Shown here piece by piece: positions 26,787 through 36,524 of a stretch of 64,000 bases of DNA. Source of the stretch: Lachnospiraceae bacterium (lineage in GTDB: Bacteria > Bacillota > Clostridia > Lachnospirales > Lachnospiraceae); NCBI GenBank assembly GCA_016281335.1, contig JAEEIK010000133.1, positions 62,001 to 126,000 of the forward strand, given 5' to 3'. Numbering within the stretch: position 1 is the first letter of the stretch; each line of letters starts with the position of its first letter. The position numbers and the translations under genes are program-made. The notes below the pieces were generated by a model. The model was not told the DNA's origin, made no database searches, and worked only from the letters and a program-made list of their open reading frames with translations.

Positions 26787-27662
26787 TTGAAAACTGCGGT
26801 TGTTACGGATTCTAACAGCGGTATCTTCGGTGAAGAGGCCAGAAGCCTCGGGATACATGTGATCCCCATGCCGATAATCATTAATGACCAGACTTATTAT
26901 GAAAATGAAGATATCACGCCGGGACAGTTTTTTGAGGCTCAGATCGGCGGAAAGAATGTGGGAAGTTCACAGCCGTCCCCGGCATCCATAATGGATATCT
27001 GGGAGCTGGTGCTGGAGAATGCCGATGAACTGGTATATATCCCCATGTCCAGCGGACTTTCCGGAGCCTGCCAGACAGCTATGGTACTTGCTGATGATTA
27101 TGACGGAAGGGTTCAGGTGGTAGATAATCACAGAATTTCCGTTTCATTAAGACAGTCGGTAATGCGGGCGTTGTTCCTTGCAGAGCAGGGGATGGATGCA
27201 GGTCAGATAAAAGCAAAGCTGGAAGAGGAGTCTTATACCACTACCATATATCTGACAGTGGAGACTCTGAATTATTTCAAAAAGACAGGACGCATCACAC
27301 CTGCCGTAGCGGCTCTCGGTGAGATGCTGAATATTAAACCGGTGCTGAGCACCAGAGGAGATACCTTTGATACCTACAGTAAGGTAAGAGGACTGGAAAA
27401 GGCAAGAAGCTCTCTGTTCGAGCTGATAAAGCATGAGAGGGAGACCACTTACGCGCAGTATGATGATAATGAGATACTCATACCTACTGCCGGAAGTTTT
27501 GTGAATGAAGAGGATGCAAAAAGCTGGTATCAGCGCGCAGTAGATTACTTTCCCAACAATAAAGTGTTTTATAATATGCTTTCGTTAAGCATAGCCTGCC
27601 ATACGGGGCCGAATGCCTGCGGACTCGGAATACTGTTAAATCCGGAGAATAAACTGAAATGA
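26787..27662 (+). CDS. DegV family fatty-acid-binding protein (second copy)
   Basis: Second DegV-family protein, 291 residues, starting with VVTDSNSGI and carrying GSSQPSPASIMD, IPMSSGLSGACQTA, TLNYFKKTGRITPA and the C-terminal ACHTGPNACGLGILLN. The start is a TTG fixed by GGAGGA seven bases upstream. It overlaps tyrA by four bases (ATGA). A FakA kinase gene is not in the window, so a role as acyl donor carrier is inferred from the family. Confidence 0.93.
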   Translation: MKTAVVTDSNSGIFGEEARSLGIHVIPMPIIINDQTYYENEDITPGQFFEAQIGGKNVGSSQPSPASIMDIWELVLENADELVYIPMSSGLSGACQTAMVLADDYDGRVQVVDNHRISVSLRQSVMRALFLAEQGMDAGQIKAKLEEESYTTTIYLTVETLNYFKKTGRITPAVAALGEMLNIKPVLSTRGDTFDTYSKVRGLEKARSSLFELIKHERETTYAQYDDNEILIPTAGSFVNEEDAKSWYQRAVDYFPNNKVFYNMLSLSIACHTGPNACGLGILLNPENKLK

Positions 27663-28774
27663 GATTCCAGGAAAGATTTAAGACATATCTTTTTGTCGGA
27701 ATGGGACTGATAGGCGGTTCCATCGCGAGAGCCATAAGGCTGATCCAGCCGGATGCAGTGATAGTGGGATATGCCAGGAATAAAGAAAAACTGAAAAAAG
27801 CAGTTGATGATAAGGTTGTAGACCGCCTCTGTGATGATTTTACAAAAGAGGCAGGAAGCTCTGATCTTATTTTTTTGTGTGCACCGACGCTGGCAAATAT
27901 GAAAAACCTTGAGACTCTTGCTCCGTATCTGACAGGGGATACCCTGGTCACAGATGTGGGAAGCGTTAAAGGAGATATCCAGAGCTGTGCGGAACGGCTG
28001 GGGATAAGCGCTCATTTTCTCGGGGGACATCCGATGACCGGTAAGGAAAAAAGCGGTTATATCTCTGCCGATCCCGGTATACTTGAAAATGCTTATTATA
28101 TAATCACTCCGACGCCGGACAATAAGAAAGAAGATGTTGAAGCTTTTACGGATCTGGTAAGAGGCATAAAGTCTCTTCCCCTGCATGCTGATCCGGAACA
28201 TCATGATCATGCGGTTGCGGCAATAAGCCATGTGCCTCATCTGATAGCCGCCAGCCTTGTTAATACCGTAAGGGATGCGGATGATGAAGAGGGCTTCATG
28301 AAGACAATAGCCGCCGGAGGTTTTAAGGATATAACCAGGATAGCATCCTCGGATCCTGATATGTGGGAGAGTATCTGCAGGAGCAATACCGCAGAGATAA
28401 GGAACATATTGAAGCGATACATGAACAGCCTGGAGAAAGTTGACGACATATTGAAAAAGGGCGAGTTTGAAGAGATAAACCGTCTGTTTTCCGAGAGCGG
28501 AGAATACAGAAGCGGTATGGCAGACCGCAGGGGCACCAGAATGTATAAGGAGTACAAGCTCTATATCGATATTCCCGATGAAGCCGGACAGATCGCGAAG
28601 GTGGCCGGAATACTGGCTTCCGAGAACGTGAACATTAAGAACATCGGCATAACCCATAACAGAGAAATGGCTGAGGGTGCCCTGTATATAGCTTTTGATC
28701 ATGAGGCTGACATGCAGCGGAGCATACCGCTGCTTGACGGTAAAGGATATAAGATAATAAAGACAACGGAGTAG
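27659..28774 (+). CDS. tyrA: Prephenate dehydrogenase
   Basis: NAD-dependent oxidative decarboxylation of prephenate to 4-hydroxyphenylpyruvate in tyrosine synthesis. The N-terminal Rossmann domain has FVGMGLIGGSIA; LGGHPMTGKEKSG and AISHVPHLIAASL carry the substrate-site residues; and residues 300-371 form a C-terminal ACT domain (YIDIPDEAGQIAKVAGILASENVNI), probably the tyrosine feedback site. Length 371, normal for the ACT-bearing form. It is translationally coupled to the second degV, and no other aromatic-pathway gene is adjacent. Confidence 0.94.
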   Translation: MRFQERFKTYLFVGMGLIGGSIARAIRLIQPDAVIVGYARNKEKLKKAVDDKVVDRLCDDFTKEAGSSDLIFLCAPTLANMKNLETLAPYLTGDTLVTDVGSVKGDIQSCAERLGISAHFLGGHPMTGKEKSGYISADPGILENAYYIITPTPDNKKEDVEAFTDLVRGIKSLPLHADPEHHDHAVAAISHVPHLIAASLVNTVRDADDEEGFMKTIAAGGFKDITRIASSDPDMWESICRSNTAEIRNILKRYMNSLEKVDDILKKGEFEEINRLFSESGEYRSGMADRRGTRMYKEYKLYIDIPDEAGQIAKVAGILASENVNIKNIGITHNREMAEGALYIAFDHEADMQRSIPLLDGKGYKIIKTTE

Positions 28775-28780
28775 AAAAAA

Positions 28781-30448
28781 ATGCCTAAAGACAAGATCAA
28801 ACCCATGCTCTTCAGTACAATGAAGCATTACAATGCAGGACAGTTTGCCAAGGATCTGGTGAGCGGCATTATCGTAGCAATAATAGCCTTACCGCTATCA
28901 ATCGCACTGGCACTGGCCAGCGGAGTAGGACCTGAGGAAGGACTTTACACCGCCATTGTGGCGGGTTTTATTATTTCATTCCTCGGCGGCAGCCGTGTAC
29001 AGATAGCCGGTCCCACTGCGGCTTTTGCTACCATAGTGGCGGGGATAGTGGCTAAGAACGGTATGGAAGGACTGATGCTGGCCACGATAACTGCCGGAGT
29101 GCTGCTGATACTGATGGGTGTTTTCAGGCTCGGAGGTCTTATAAGATTTATACCCTATACCATAACTACGGGCTTTACTTCGGGTATCGCAGTCACCATA
29201 CTCATAGGACAGATCAAGGATTTCCTGGGATTAACTTATCCTGCGGGAACACCGACTATAGAGACTCTTGATAAGATAAAGGCTATAGGCGCCAATATTT
29301 CGGGCTTTAATTTCAATGCTTTCATAGTAGGCGTTGTCTGTCTTGCGATATTGATCATCTGGCCGAAGATAAGCGAAAAGATTCCCGGATCGCTGATCGC
29401 GGTAATTGTCGGTATACTTATGGTTAAGCTGCTGAAACTTCCGGTAAATACGATAGGTGATCTCTATACTATTTCAGGCAAACTGCCCGAATTCAGAATG
29501 CCGGTCTTAAGTTTTGAAGCCTTCAGGGAGACCCTCGGAGACGGCTTTACCATAGCAATACTGGCGGCCATAGAATCACTGCTTTCCTGCGTGGTGGCCG
29601 ATTCCATGATCAATTCACATCATCGTTCCAATATGGAACTGATAGCTCAGGGCTGCGGAAACATAGGCTCTGCATTTTTCGGCGGAATACCTGCTACAGG
29701 CGCAATAGCAAGGACAGCGGCAAATATCAAGAACGGCGGACGTACACCGGTAGCCGGAATGGTACATGCTATTGTACTGGTGCTGGTACTTGTTGTTCTG
29801 ATGCCTTATGCGGCAATGATACCCATGCCCTGCATAGCTGCCATACTTTTTATGGTGGCATATAATATGTGCCAGTGGAGGACTTTTGTTCATCTGTGCA
29901 AAACAGCGCCGAAGAGTGATATCATAGTACTTGTACTGACCTTTATACTGACGGTGGTATTTGATCTCGTGATCGCCATCGAGATAGGCATGGGCATGGC
30001 CATAGTACTCTTCATGAAGAGGATGAGCGAGGAAAGCCAGATTACCGGCTGGAAGCGTTATGATGCTGAAGATGATCCCGACGGAATGAACTTAAAGCCG
30101 CTTCCTAAGCATGTAAGGGTATATGAGATATCCGGCCCTATGTTTTTCGGTGATGCGGACCGCATAGCGTCTATAGAGTTTAAGGAGACCACAAGGGTGA
30201 TAATCATGCGAATGAGAGGTGTACCGGCGCTTGATGCTACTGCGATGCATTCGCTCGAACTCCTGTATGAGCGCTGTCAGGAACAGGGACTTACAATGGT
30301 ATTCTCACATGTGAACGAACAGCCCATGCGAACCATGACAAAGGCAGGTTTTGTGAACAGAGTCGGTAAGGAGAACTTCCGGCCTCATATAGATGATGCG
30401 ATAGACTGGGCAGGAAAAGTGGCCGAAAAGGGAGAAAACAAAAAATGA
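28781..30448 (+). CDS. SulP family anion transporter with STAS domain
   Basis: Membrane transporter of the SulP/SLC26 type (sulphate, bicarbonate or carboxylate). Hydrophobic helices run from about residue 28 to 410, with the family signature near the first helices (ALPLSIALALASGVGPEEGLYTAIVAG) and GPTAAFATIVAG. A cytoplasmic STAS domain covers about 440-545, where the usual phosphorylatable loop reads LDATAMHSL. It starts seven bases after tyrA and overlaps the next gene by four bases. The transported ion cannot be told from sequence. Confidence 0.93.
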   Translation: MPKDKIKPMLFSTMKHYNAGQFAKDLVSGIIVAIIALPLSIALALASGVGPEEGLYTAIVAGFIISFLGGSRVQIAGPTAAFATIVAGIVAKNGMEGLMLATITAGVLLILMGVFRLGGLIRFIPYTITTGFTSGIAVTILIGQIKDFLGLTYPAGTPTIETLDKIKAIGANISGFNFNAFIVGVVCLAILIIWPKISEKIPGSLIAVIVGILMVKLLKLPVNTIGDLYTISGKLPEFRMPVLSFEAFRETLGDGFTIAILAAIESLLSCVVADSMINSHHRSNMELIAQGCGNIGSAFFGGIPATGAIARTAANIKNGGRTPVAGMVHAIVLVLVLVVLMPYAAMIPMPCIAAILFMVAYNMCQWRTFVHLCKTAPKSDIIVLVLTFILTVVFDLVIAIEIGMGMAIVLFMKRMSEESQITGWKRYDAEDDPDGMNLKPLPKHVRVYEISGPMFFGDADRIASIEFKETTRVIIMRMRGVPALDATAMHSLELLYERCQEQGLTMVFSHVNEQPMRTMTKAGFVNRVGKENFRPHIDDAIDWAGKVAEKGENKK

Positions 30449-31863
30449 AAGTATGCTTATTGAATGATTCCTTCCCGCCTGTAATAGACGGTGTGGCAAA
30501 TGTGGTGATGAACTACGGACGTATAATGCAGAACGAACTGGGAGCCGAAGTGGTGGTGGCAACGCCGAAATACCCTGATACGGATTATGACTGTTATCCA
30601 TACAGAGTTATAGCGTATCCCAGTATCGATACCACAAAGATCGTGGCAGGTTACAGGGCAGGGAATCCCCTGGCGATGAAAGAGATAGGACAGATGTCGG
30701 AATTTGCGCCGGACATAATCCATGCGCACTGCCCGGCATCTTCGATGTTTATGGCGCGTATACTGCAGAATGATACGGGAGCGCCTATAGTCTTTACCTA
30801 CCATACGAAATTTGACGTGGATATAGCGAGGGCAGTCGGGGAAGGTTTCCTGAAAAAAGAAACCGTAAAAGCCATGGTCAGCAATATATCTGCGGCAGAT
30901 GAGGTATGGGTGGTATCAAAAGGAGCCGGGGAAAACCTGAAGTCGCTGGGATATGAAGGTAATTACAGGGTGGTAAACAACGGCGTGGACTTTGCAAGGG
31001 GAAGGGCCGAACAGAATTTTGTAAAAGAAGTTACGAAAGAATATGATCTGCCTGAAAACGTACCGATGTTTTTATTTGTCGGAAGACTTATGAAGTATAA
31101 AGGCCTGCCCATGATAGTTGATGCCATGAAAATACTGGATGAAGAGGGCCTGGACTTCCGTATGGTATTTGTGGGGGGCGGCGCTGATGCAGATGAAATG
31201 AAAACTTCAGTAAAGGAAAAAGGACTTGAAGGAAAAGTATTCTTTACCGGAGCGATCCATGACAGAGAGGTATTAAGAGCCTGGAATACCAGGGCAGATC
31301 TGTTCCTGTTTCCGTCCTCTTATGATACCAACGGCATAGTGGTAAGGGAGGCTGCGGCCTGCGGCCTTGCAAGCGTGCTGATAAAGGATTCCTGCGCAGC
31401 TGAAGGTATCACACCCGGACATAACGGCTATGTTATCGATGAGAACGCAGCTGCAATGGCTGCATTGCTCAAGGAAGTATGCGCAGACATTGACAGGGTT
31501 CACGAAGTGGGACAGAATGCCATGGATGAGATATACATTTCATGGGAGGAGAGTGTCAGGGAGGCATATAACAGATACGGGGAATTGCTGGAAATGCAGG
31601 AAGCAGGAGAACTTAAGAGGAGGAAGCCTCACGCTTCGGATGTGGTGCTTGAGCTGACGGCAGGTGTTGCAGAGGCAGGAATGAAGGTGTTTGATCTGCC
31701 CATAAACCTTTATGAAGGCATGATGGAGAATATGGCGGAGATAAAGGATGATATAGAAAAAAGTCTTAAGGATTTCAGATTTTCACTGCCGGCCGAATTG
31801 CAGCAGACAGGGAAGAACATTAAGCAGGGACTTAAAAAGCTGGTGAAGAGTGATGAAACGTAA
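30445..31863 (+). CDS. Glycosyltransferase family 4, glycolipid-type
   Basis: Retaining GT-B glycosyltransferase resembling the diacylglycerol glucosyltransferases that make membrane glycolipids. The N-terminal acceptor domain has NDSFPPVIDGVANVV and IIHAHCPASSM with FTYHTKFD; the donor domain has VGRLMKYKG and PSSYDTNGIVVREAAACG, where the first Glu of the EX7E motif is Asp. Residues 395-472 are an extra amphipathic, charged C-terminal stretch that could lie on the membrane. It overlaps the transporter by four bases and the GH13 gene by 11. The acceptor is inferred. Confidence 0.88.
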   Translation: MKVCLLNDSFPPVIDGVANVVMNYGRIMQNELGAEVVVATPKYPDTDYDCYPYRVIAYPSIDTTKIVAGYRAGNPLAMKEIGQMSEFAPDIIHAHCPASSMFMARILQNDTGAPIVFTYHTKFDVDIARAVGEGFLKKETVKAMVSNISAADEVWVVSKGAGENLKSLGYEGNYRVVNNGVDFARGRAEQNFVKEVTKEYDLPENVPMFLFVGRLMKYKGLPMIVDAMKILDEEGLDFRMVFVGGGADADEMKTSVKEKGLEGKVFFTGAIHDREVLRAWNTRADLFLFPSSYDTNGIVVREAAACGLASVLIKDSCAAEGITPGHNGYVIDENAAAMAALLKEVCADIDRVHEVGQNAMDEIYISWEESVREAYNRYGELLEMQEAGELKRRKPHASDVVLELTAGVAEAGMKVFDLPINLYEGMMENMAEIKDDIEKSLKDFRFSLPAELQQTGKNIKQGLKKLVKSDET

Positions 31864-33517
31864 GGAAGACTGGTATAAAAACATGGCTTTTTACCAGATA
31901 TGGGTAAGGAGCTTTTATGACGGTAACGGAGACGGCATCGGGGATCTGTACGGGGTATATGAGAAGCTGGAATACGTGAAGAGCCTGAATGTTGACGGTA
32001 TATGGTTTTCGCCGCTTTATCCTTCGCCCAATGCGGATTACGGTTATGATATATCCGATTACAAAGATATCCACCCCGATTACGGCGATCTGGATCAGTT
32101 TAAGAAGGTGCTGGAGAAGGCTCATTCACTGGGACTCAAGGTGATAATGGATCTGGTGATCAATCATACTTCCGATGAGCATCCCTGGTTTAAAGAGAGC
32201 AGAAAAGGAAAAGACAATCCCTACAGCGATTATTATATCTGGAGGGATAAGCCGAACAACTGGGATTCTCTCTTTGAGGGAAAGGCCTGGGAGTATGACG
32301 AAGAAAGAGGCCAGTATTATCTGCATCTGTTTGCGAAAAAACAGCCTGATCTTAACATGGACAATCCTAAGGTCAGGGAAGAAGTGAAGAGTATAATGCG
32401 TTTCTGGCTGGATATGGGAGTGGACGGTTTCAGGGAAGACGTCATTAATTTCATATCAAAAAAAGAGGGGCTCCCCAACGGCATCCCTTTCCTTCCGGTG
32501 ATAGGCAGCATGATGCATTATAAAGACGGACCCCATATCCATGAGTATATGCGTGAATTCAGGGATGTGTGTGAGGAATACGACTGCTTCCAGATAGGCG
32601 AAGGTCCGATGACTACCGTGGATTCGGCCCTTGATTATGTGGCGGGACCTGACAGGACGCTGGATATGATGATCTCCTTCGATCATATGATGGCGGACTG
32701 TATGTATACGGAATACATACACAGACCTTTCGACCTAAGAAAGTATAAGAAGGCGCTTACGCGCTGGCAGGAGAAGCTGGCGGGAAGAGCCTGGAATGTA
32801 CTGTATCTTGAGAACCATGATCATCCGAGGATAATAAGCAGATACGGCTCGCCTTTCTTCCACAGGGAGAGCGGAACAAGCCTTGCGGCTTCTTATATCT
32901 TTCTGCAGGGAACGCCTTTTATATACCAGGGGCAGGAGATAGGCATGACAAATATCAGGCTGGGTTCTATAGATAACTATGCGGATGTATCTTCGAAGAA
33001 TAATTTCAACAGATACCATATAAAAGATGATCTGAAGAAAAGACTGGCCCGCATCCACGTATCCAGCAGGGATTCGGCCAGAACGCCGGTGCAGTGGAAC
33101 GGCGGTAAAAATGCGGGTTTTTCAAAAGCTAAGCCCTGGTTCTTTATTAATAAAAATTATAAGAGGATAAACGTAGCGCTGCAGGAGAAAGAACCGGACA
33201 GCATACTTAATTTCTACAGGAAATGCCTGGAACTCAGAAAGAAGAGCCGGACACTGATCTACGGCGATTACAGGGAGTATTTTGCATCAAGCAGGGAAAT
33301 ATATATGTATGAGAGAAGGCTGAATGATATCTCATATCTGATAGTCTGCTCATTCATGCCTATACCTGTAAGAGTACGTTTTCCGAGAGGCTTTGAAGGC
33401 AGAGAGGGAGAAATGGTGCTTTGCAATTACAGGGAAGGCAGACATAAGGTAACATTGCCGGAAGGCGGAGTAAGTTTCAAACCCTATGAATGCAGGGTAT
33501 ACAGGATACGCAAATAG
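31853..33517 (+). CDS. GH13 oligo-1,6-glucosidase / alpha-glucosidase
   Basis: Cytoplasmic GH13 (subfamily 31 type) enzyme cleaving short alpha-glucosides such as isomaltose or maltose. All three catalytic residues are present: nucleophile Asp196 in GFREDVIN, acid/base Glu250 in IGEGP and Asp323 in ENHDHPR; region I reads DLVINHTSDEH. Val after the nucleophile Asp is typical of alpha-1,6-active members. The 554-residue protein has no signal peptide. The ATG at 31853 is preferred to the adjacent GTG. Together with the GT4 gene it ends this operon, followed by a 61-base gap. Confidence 0.95.
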   Translation: MKRKEDWYKNMAFYQIWVRSFYDGNGDGIGDLYGVYEKLEYVKSLNVDGIWFSPLYPSPNADYGYDISDYKDIHPDYGDLDQFKKVLEKAHSLGLKVIMDLVINHTSDEHPWFKESRKGKDNPYSDYYIWRDKPNNWDSLFEGKAWEYDEERGQYYLHLFAKKQPDLNMDNPKVREEVKSIMRFWLDMGVDGFREDVINFISKKEGLPNGIPFLPVIGSMMHYKDGPHIHEYMREFRDVCEEYDCFQIGEGPMTTVDSALDYVAGPDRTLDMMISFDHMMADCMYTEYIHRPFDLRKYKKALTRWQEKLAGRAWNVLYLENHDHPRIISRYGSPFFHRESGTSLAASYIFLQGTPFIYQGQEIGMTNIRLGSIDNYADVSSKNNFNRYHIKDDLKKRLARIHVSSRDSARTPVQWNGGKNAGFSKAKPWFFINKNYKRINVALQEKEPDSILNFYRKCLELRKKSRTLIYGDYREYFASSREIYMYERRLNDISYLIVCSFMPIPVRVRFPRGFEGREGEMVLCNYREGRHKVTLPEGGVSFKPYECRVYRIRK

Positions 33518-33540
33518 TAGGTGAAATCCCGCCTGTATTG

Positions 33541-33569
33541 TTGATTTGTGTCTTGTAATGTGATAAAAT
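33541..33569 (+). promoter_or_regulatory. Promoter placed 10 bases before the FtsA-like start codon
   Basis: TTGATT (33541-33546), 17-base spacer, TAAAAT (33564-33569) with the TGTG extension at 33559. The ATG is at 33579, so transcription should begin only 1-4 bases before it, and no ribosome site is visible. This suggests a leaderless message. Confidence 0.65.
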
Positions 33570-33578
33570 AGATATGTT

Positions 33579-35711
33579 ATGGCAGAGACAAAAGCGCAGG
33601 GAAATCTTGTATTCGGACTTGATATAGGGACACGTTCCATTGTGGGTACCGTAGGGTATCGTGAAGGGGACGTTTTTATTGTGCTTGCGCAGGAAGTCAA
33701 GGAACATGAGACCAGGGCCATGCTGGACGGACAGATCCACGATATAGGCCAGGTGGGCAATTCCATAAGCCAGGTTAAAAAGCAGCTGGAAAAGAAGCTG
33801 GATGTTAAACTTACCGATGTATGCATAGCCGCAGCAGGACGTGTGCTGGAGACCGTTGAAGTCAATGTGGAGTGGGAACTCGATAAGGAGACGGTGGTGA
33901 CACCCGAGGAAGTCGCGGCGCTTACTTCGATGGGAATAGAGAAGGCATATAACAGCTTTCAGGCAAATAACAAAACGGATATGCATTTCTATTGTGTCGG
34001 CAATTCCGTGATCCGTTATTATCTTAACGGATATCAGATAGGAAATCTTGAGAATCACAAGGCCAGGACCATAGGGGCGGATATGATAGCTACCTTCCTT
34101 CCCGATGATGTGGTGGATGGTCTGTATAAAGCTGTGGAACTTGCAGGCTTAAGGGTAGTGAATATGACACTCGAGCCCATAGCCGCTATTTCCGTAGCAA
34201 TTCCCGAGATGTACAGAATGCTCAATATCGGTCTTGTTGATGTGGGAGCCGGTACGTCGGATATCTGTATCACAAAGGATGGCTGTATTATCGCATACGG
34301 CATGATACCCTGTGCAGGAGATCATCTTACCGAAAAGATCGCAAAAGGCTGTCTGGTAGATTTTAATACTGCGGAAGCAATAAAGAAGGGCATAGAAAAT
34401 TCCGACAGCGTGGAATACAAGGATATCATGGGCCTGCCCCAGACTATAAGCAAAGATGCGGTACTCGAGATGGTCAGCGACGAGATAGACGAGATGACCT
34501 CACTGGTTGCCGAGAAGTTCAAGGAGTTGAACGGCGGCAAGCCGGTAAGCGCAGTGTTTGTTGTAGGCGGCGGCGGAAGGATCGAAGGCTATACGAATAA
34601 GCTCAGCGAATATCTGGGGATAGTTGCGGAGCGTGTTGCCGTAAGAGGCGAAGAAGTGATGCAGAAGATCCGCTTTAAGGATGAGAGCATCAGGAAAGAT
34701 TCGCTGATAGTAACACCTATCGGTATCTGCCTTAACTACTATGAACAGAGCAATAATTTCATCTATGTTACTTTCAATGATGAACTGATAAAGATCTATG
34801 ACAGCGGAAACCTTGCTGTGGTCGATGCGGCTATGCATGCTGATTTCCCCAATGAAGGACTGTTCCCGAAGCGCGGAAAAGCCATCAATTATACGGTCAA
34901 CGGTAAAGTGGCGATGAAGCGCGGTGAAGCAGGAGAGCCGGCAAAGATCAGGCTTAACGGAGAGGATGCGGATATGCATACTCCCATACGCGCAAATGAT
35001 GTGATAAGCGTAGAAGAATCCACGGCCGGAGCCGATGCCAAGCTTATGATAGCGGAACTTCCGGAGTTTAAGTCAATGATAGTCGTTCATGTGGACGGAA
35101 GGAAGATACTCCTGCCCAAGATCGCAATGGTAAACGGTGAGACCAAGACTGAGTATTATGAGATACAGGATAACGATGAGATAGTCATGAGAGACTATTA
35201 TACGGTCAGGGAAGTCCGCGAATTTATGGACGTGCCTCTCAAAAAGGGCTCAAAGGTCCGTGTGAATAATGAAGAAGCAAATGACGAGACCAAAGTATAT
35301 GAGAATTTCAGCATACGCTGGGATATGAAGAAGGATAAACCAAAGCTTAAAGCTGAAACGCATAAAGAGGTGACAGCGGCAGAGGAAGAAGTTAAATCTG
35401 ATGAGGACAGCTTTGATAATCTGCCTGAAGATGACGGAAGCTATGTACCTTCGGAAAAAGAAACGGAGAAGGTAAAAGAGCCGGAGAAGATAAGCCTTCC
35501 GCCGATAAGCATCAACGTAAACGTGAACGGAAAGAACATAAAGCTGAAGGGGAAATCTTCTTATGTGTTCGTTGATATATTCGATTATATAGATTTTGAT
35601 CTGCAGAGCGTAAAGGGTAATAAACTTGTGACCGAGATAAACGGTGAAAAAGCAGAGTATATGCAGGCTGTGAAAAACGGTGACGTGATCCTTGTACGCT
35701 GGGAGAATTAG
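33579..35711 (+). CDS. FtsA-like actin-fold protein with C-terminal beta-grasp-like modules
   Basis: Actin/Hsp70-fold protein of the FtsA/PilM group, probably membrane- or divisome-associated. The ATPase core (about 1-400) shows FGLDIGTRS, the inserted subdomain of FtsA type, VDVGAGTSDICI and FVVGGGGRIEGY. FtsA normally ends near 420 residues. This protein has 710, with a first extra module near 450-515 (YTVNGKVAMKRG...NDVISV), more beta-rich sequence to about 590, an acidic linker, and a last module near 640-710 (INVNVNGKNIKLKG...NGDVILVRW) resembling ThiS-like beta-grasp folds. No FtsA-type C-terminal amphipathic anchor is seen. It starts 10 bases after a -10 element with no ribosome site. 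The FtsA relationship is firm; the function is inferred. Confidence 0.85.
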   Translation: MAETKAQGNLVFGLDIGTRSIVGTVGYREGDVFIVLAQEVKEHETRAMLDGQIHDIGQVGNSISQVKKQLEKKLDVKLTDVCIAAAGRVLETVEVNVEWELDKETVVTPEEVAALTSMGIEKAYNSFQANNKTDMHFYCVGNSVIRYYLNGYQIGNLENHKARTIGADMIATFLPDDVVDGLYKAVELAGLRVVNMTLEPIAAISVAIPEMYRMLNIGLVDVGAGTSDICITKDGCIIAYGMIPCAGDHLTEKIAKGCLVDFNTAEAIKKGIENSDSVEYKDIMGLPQTISKDAVLEMVSDEIDEMTSLVAEKFKELNGGKPVSAVFVVGGGGRIEGYTNKLSEYLGIVAERVAVRGEEVMQKIRFKDESIRKDSLIVTPIGICLNYYEQSNNFIYVTFNDELIKIYDSGNLAVVDAAMHADFPNEGLFPKRGKAINYTVNGKVAMKRGEAGEPAKIRLNGEDADMHTPIRANDVISVEESTAGADAKLMIAELPEFKSMIVVHVDGRKILLPKIAMVNGETKTEYYEIQDNDEIVMRDYYTVREVREFMDVPLKKGSKVRVNNEEANDETKVYENFSIRWDMKKDKPKLKAETHKEVTAAEEEVKSDEDSFDNLPEDDGSYVPSEKETEKVKEPEKISLPPISINVNVNGKNIKLKGKSSYVFVDIFDYIDFDLQSVKGNKLVTEINGEKAEYMQAVKNGDVILVRWEN

Positions 35712-35713
35712 AC

Positions 35714-36511
35714 ATGCGCATGATGAGCATCGCCAGCGGGAGCAGCGGCAACGCAATATATGCAGGAAGTGATACAACACATCTGTTACTGGATGCGGGG
35801 ATAAGCAAGAAAAGGATAGAAGAAGGACTAAACGGGATAGGCTTAAGCGTAGCTGACCTTTCGGGAGTACTTATCAGTCACGAGCATTCAGATCATATCA
35901 GTTCTCTTTGTACAGTTTTAAAGGCATGCAGCGCAAATGTATATGCCACGAAAGATACCATCGAAGCAATGCTTCGTATGAAAGGCTTTGAAAAGGTGGA
36001 CAGGGAACGTTTTGTCCCGGTGGAAAAAGGAAAGAGATTCAGCATCGGAGATATGGATATCACACCCTTTGCGATACCTCATGATGCAGCGGATCCGGTC
36101 ATGTATACCGTGGCCTACGGAAAGAAAAAAGCCGCGGTTGCCACGGACCTCGGTGAATATGATGAAGGCATCGTTAATGCGCTTAAAGGCCTTGATGCAA
36201 TATATCTTGAAGCCAATCATGATATAAGGATGCTGCAGACAGGTCCCTATCCTTATTACCTGAAACAGAGAATACTGGGCAGGCGGGGACATCTTTCCAA
36301 CGAGACGGCGGGACGGCTTTTATCCCGCATCCTGTGTGACAGGACAAGTCATGTGTTCTTAAGCCATCTGAGCAAAGAAAACAACATGCCCCTGCTTGCA
36401 CATGAAGCAGTCAGGCTGGAAGTAAATATGGCAGACAATCCATATACTGACCGGGACTTTGATCTGCAGGTCGCTAAAAGGGATGAGCCATCGGAGTGCA
36501 TAGAATTATAA
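35714..36511 (+). CDS. YycJ/WalJ-type MBL-fold hydrolase
   Basis: Metallo-beta-lactamase-fold protein of the YycJ/WalJ group, in other Firmicutes an exonuclease-like protein linked to wall and replication control. The 265-residue product has the group start SIASGSSGNA, the metal motif SHEHSDHI, and the later PHDAADP, ATDLGEY, LEANHD and LSHLSKENN blocks. It begins two bases after the stop of the FtsA-like gene. The WalRK two-component genes that often accompany yycJ are absent here. Confidence 0.92.
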   Translation: MRMMSIASGSSGNAIYAGSDTTHLLLDAGISKKRIEEGLNGIGLSVADLSGVLISHEHSDHISSLCTVLKACSANVYATKDTIEAMLRMKGFEKVDRERFVPVEKGKRFSIGDMDITPFAIPHDAADPVMYTVAYGKKKAAVATDLGEYDEGIVNALKGLDAIYLEANHDIRMLQTGPYPYYLKQRILGRRGHLSNETAGRLLSRILCDRTSHVFLSHLSKENNMPLLAHEAVRLEVNMADNPYTDRDFDLQVAKRDEPSECIEL

Positions 36512-36524
36512 GAGGAGAGATCAG

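Noticed and set aside
27569-28828. 419-codon open frame on the minus strand opposite tyrA
   Set aside because: It covers well-supported genes, has no ribosome site or recognisable domain, and its Cys/His/Tyr-rich composition is typical of antisense shadow frames.
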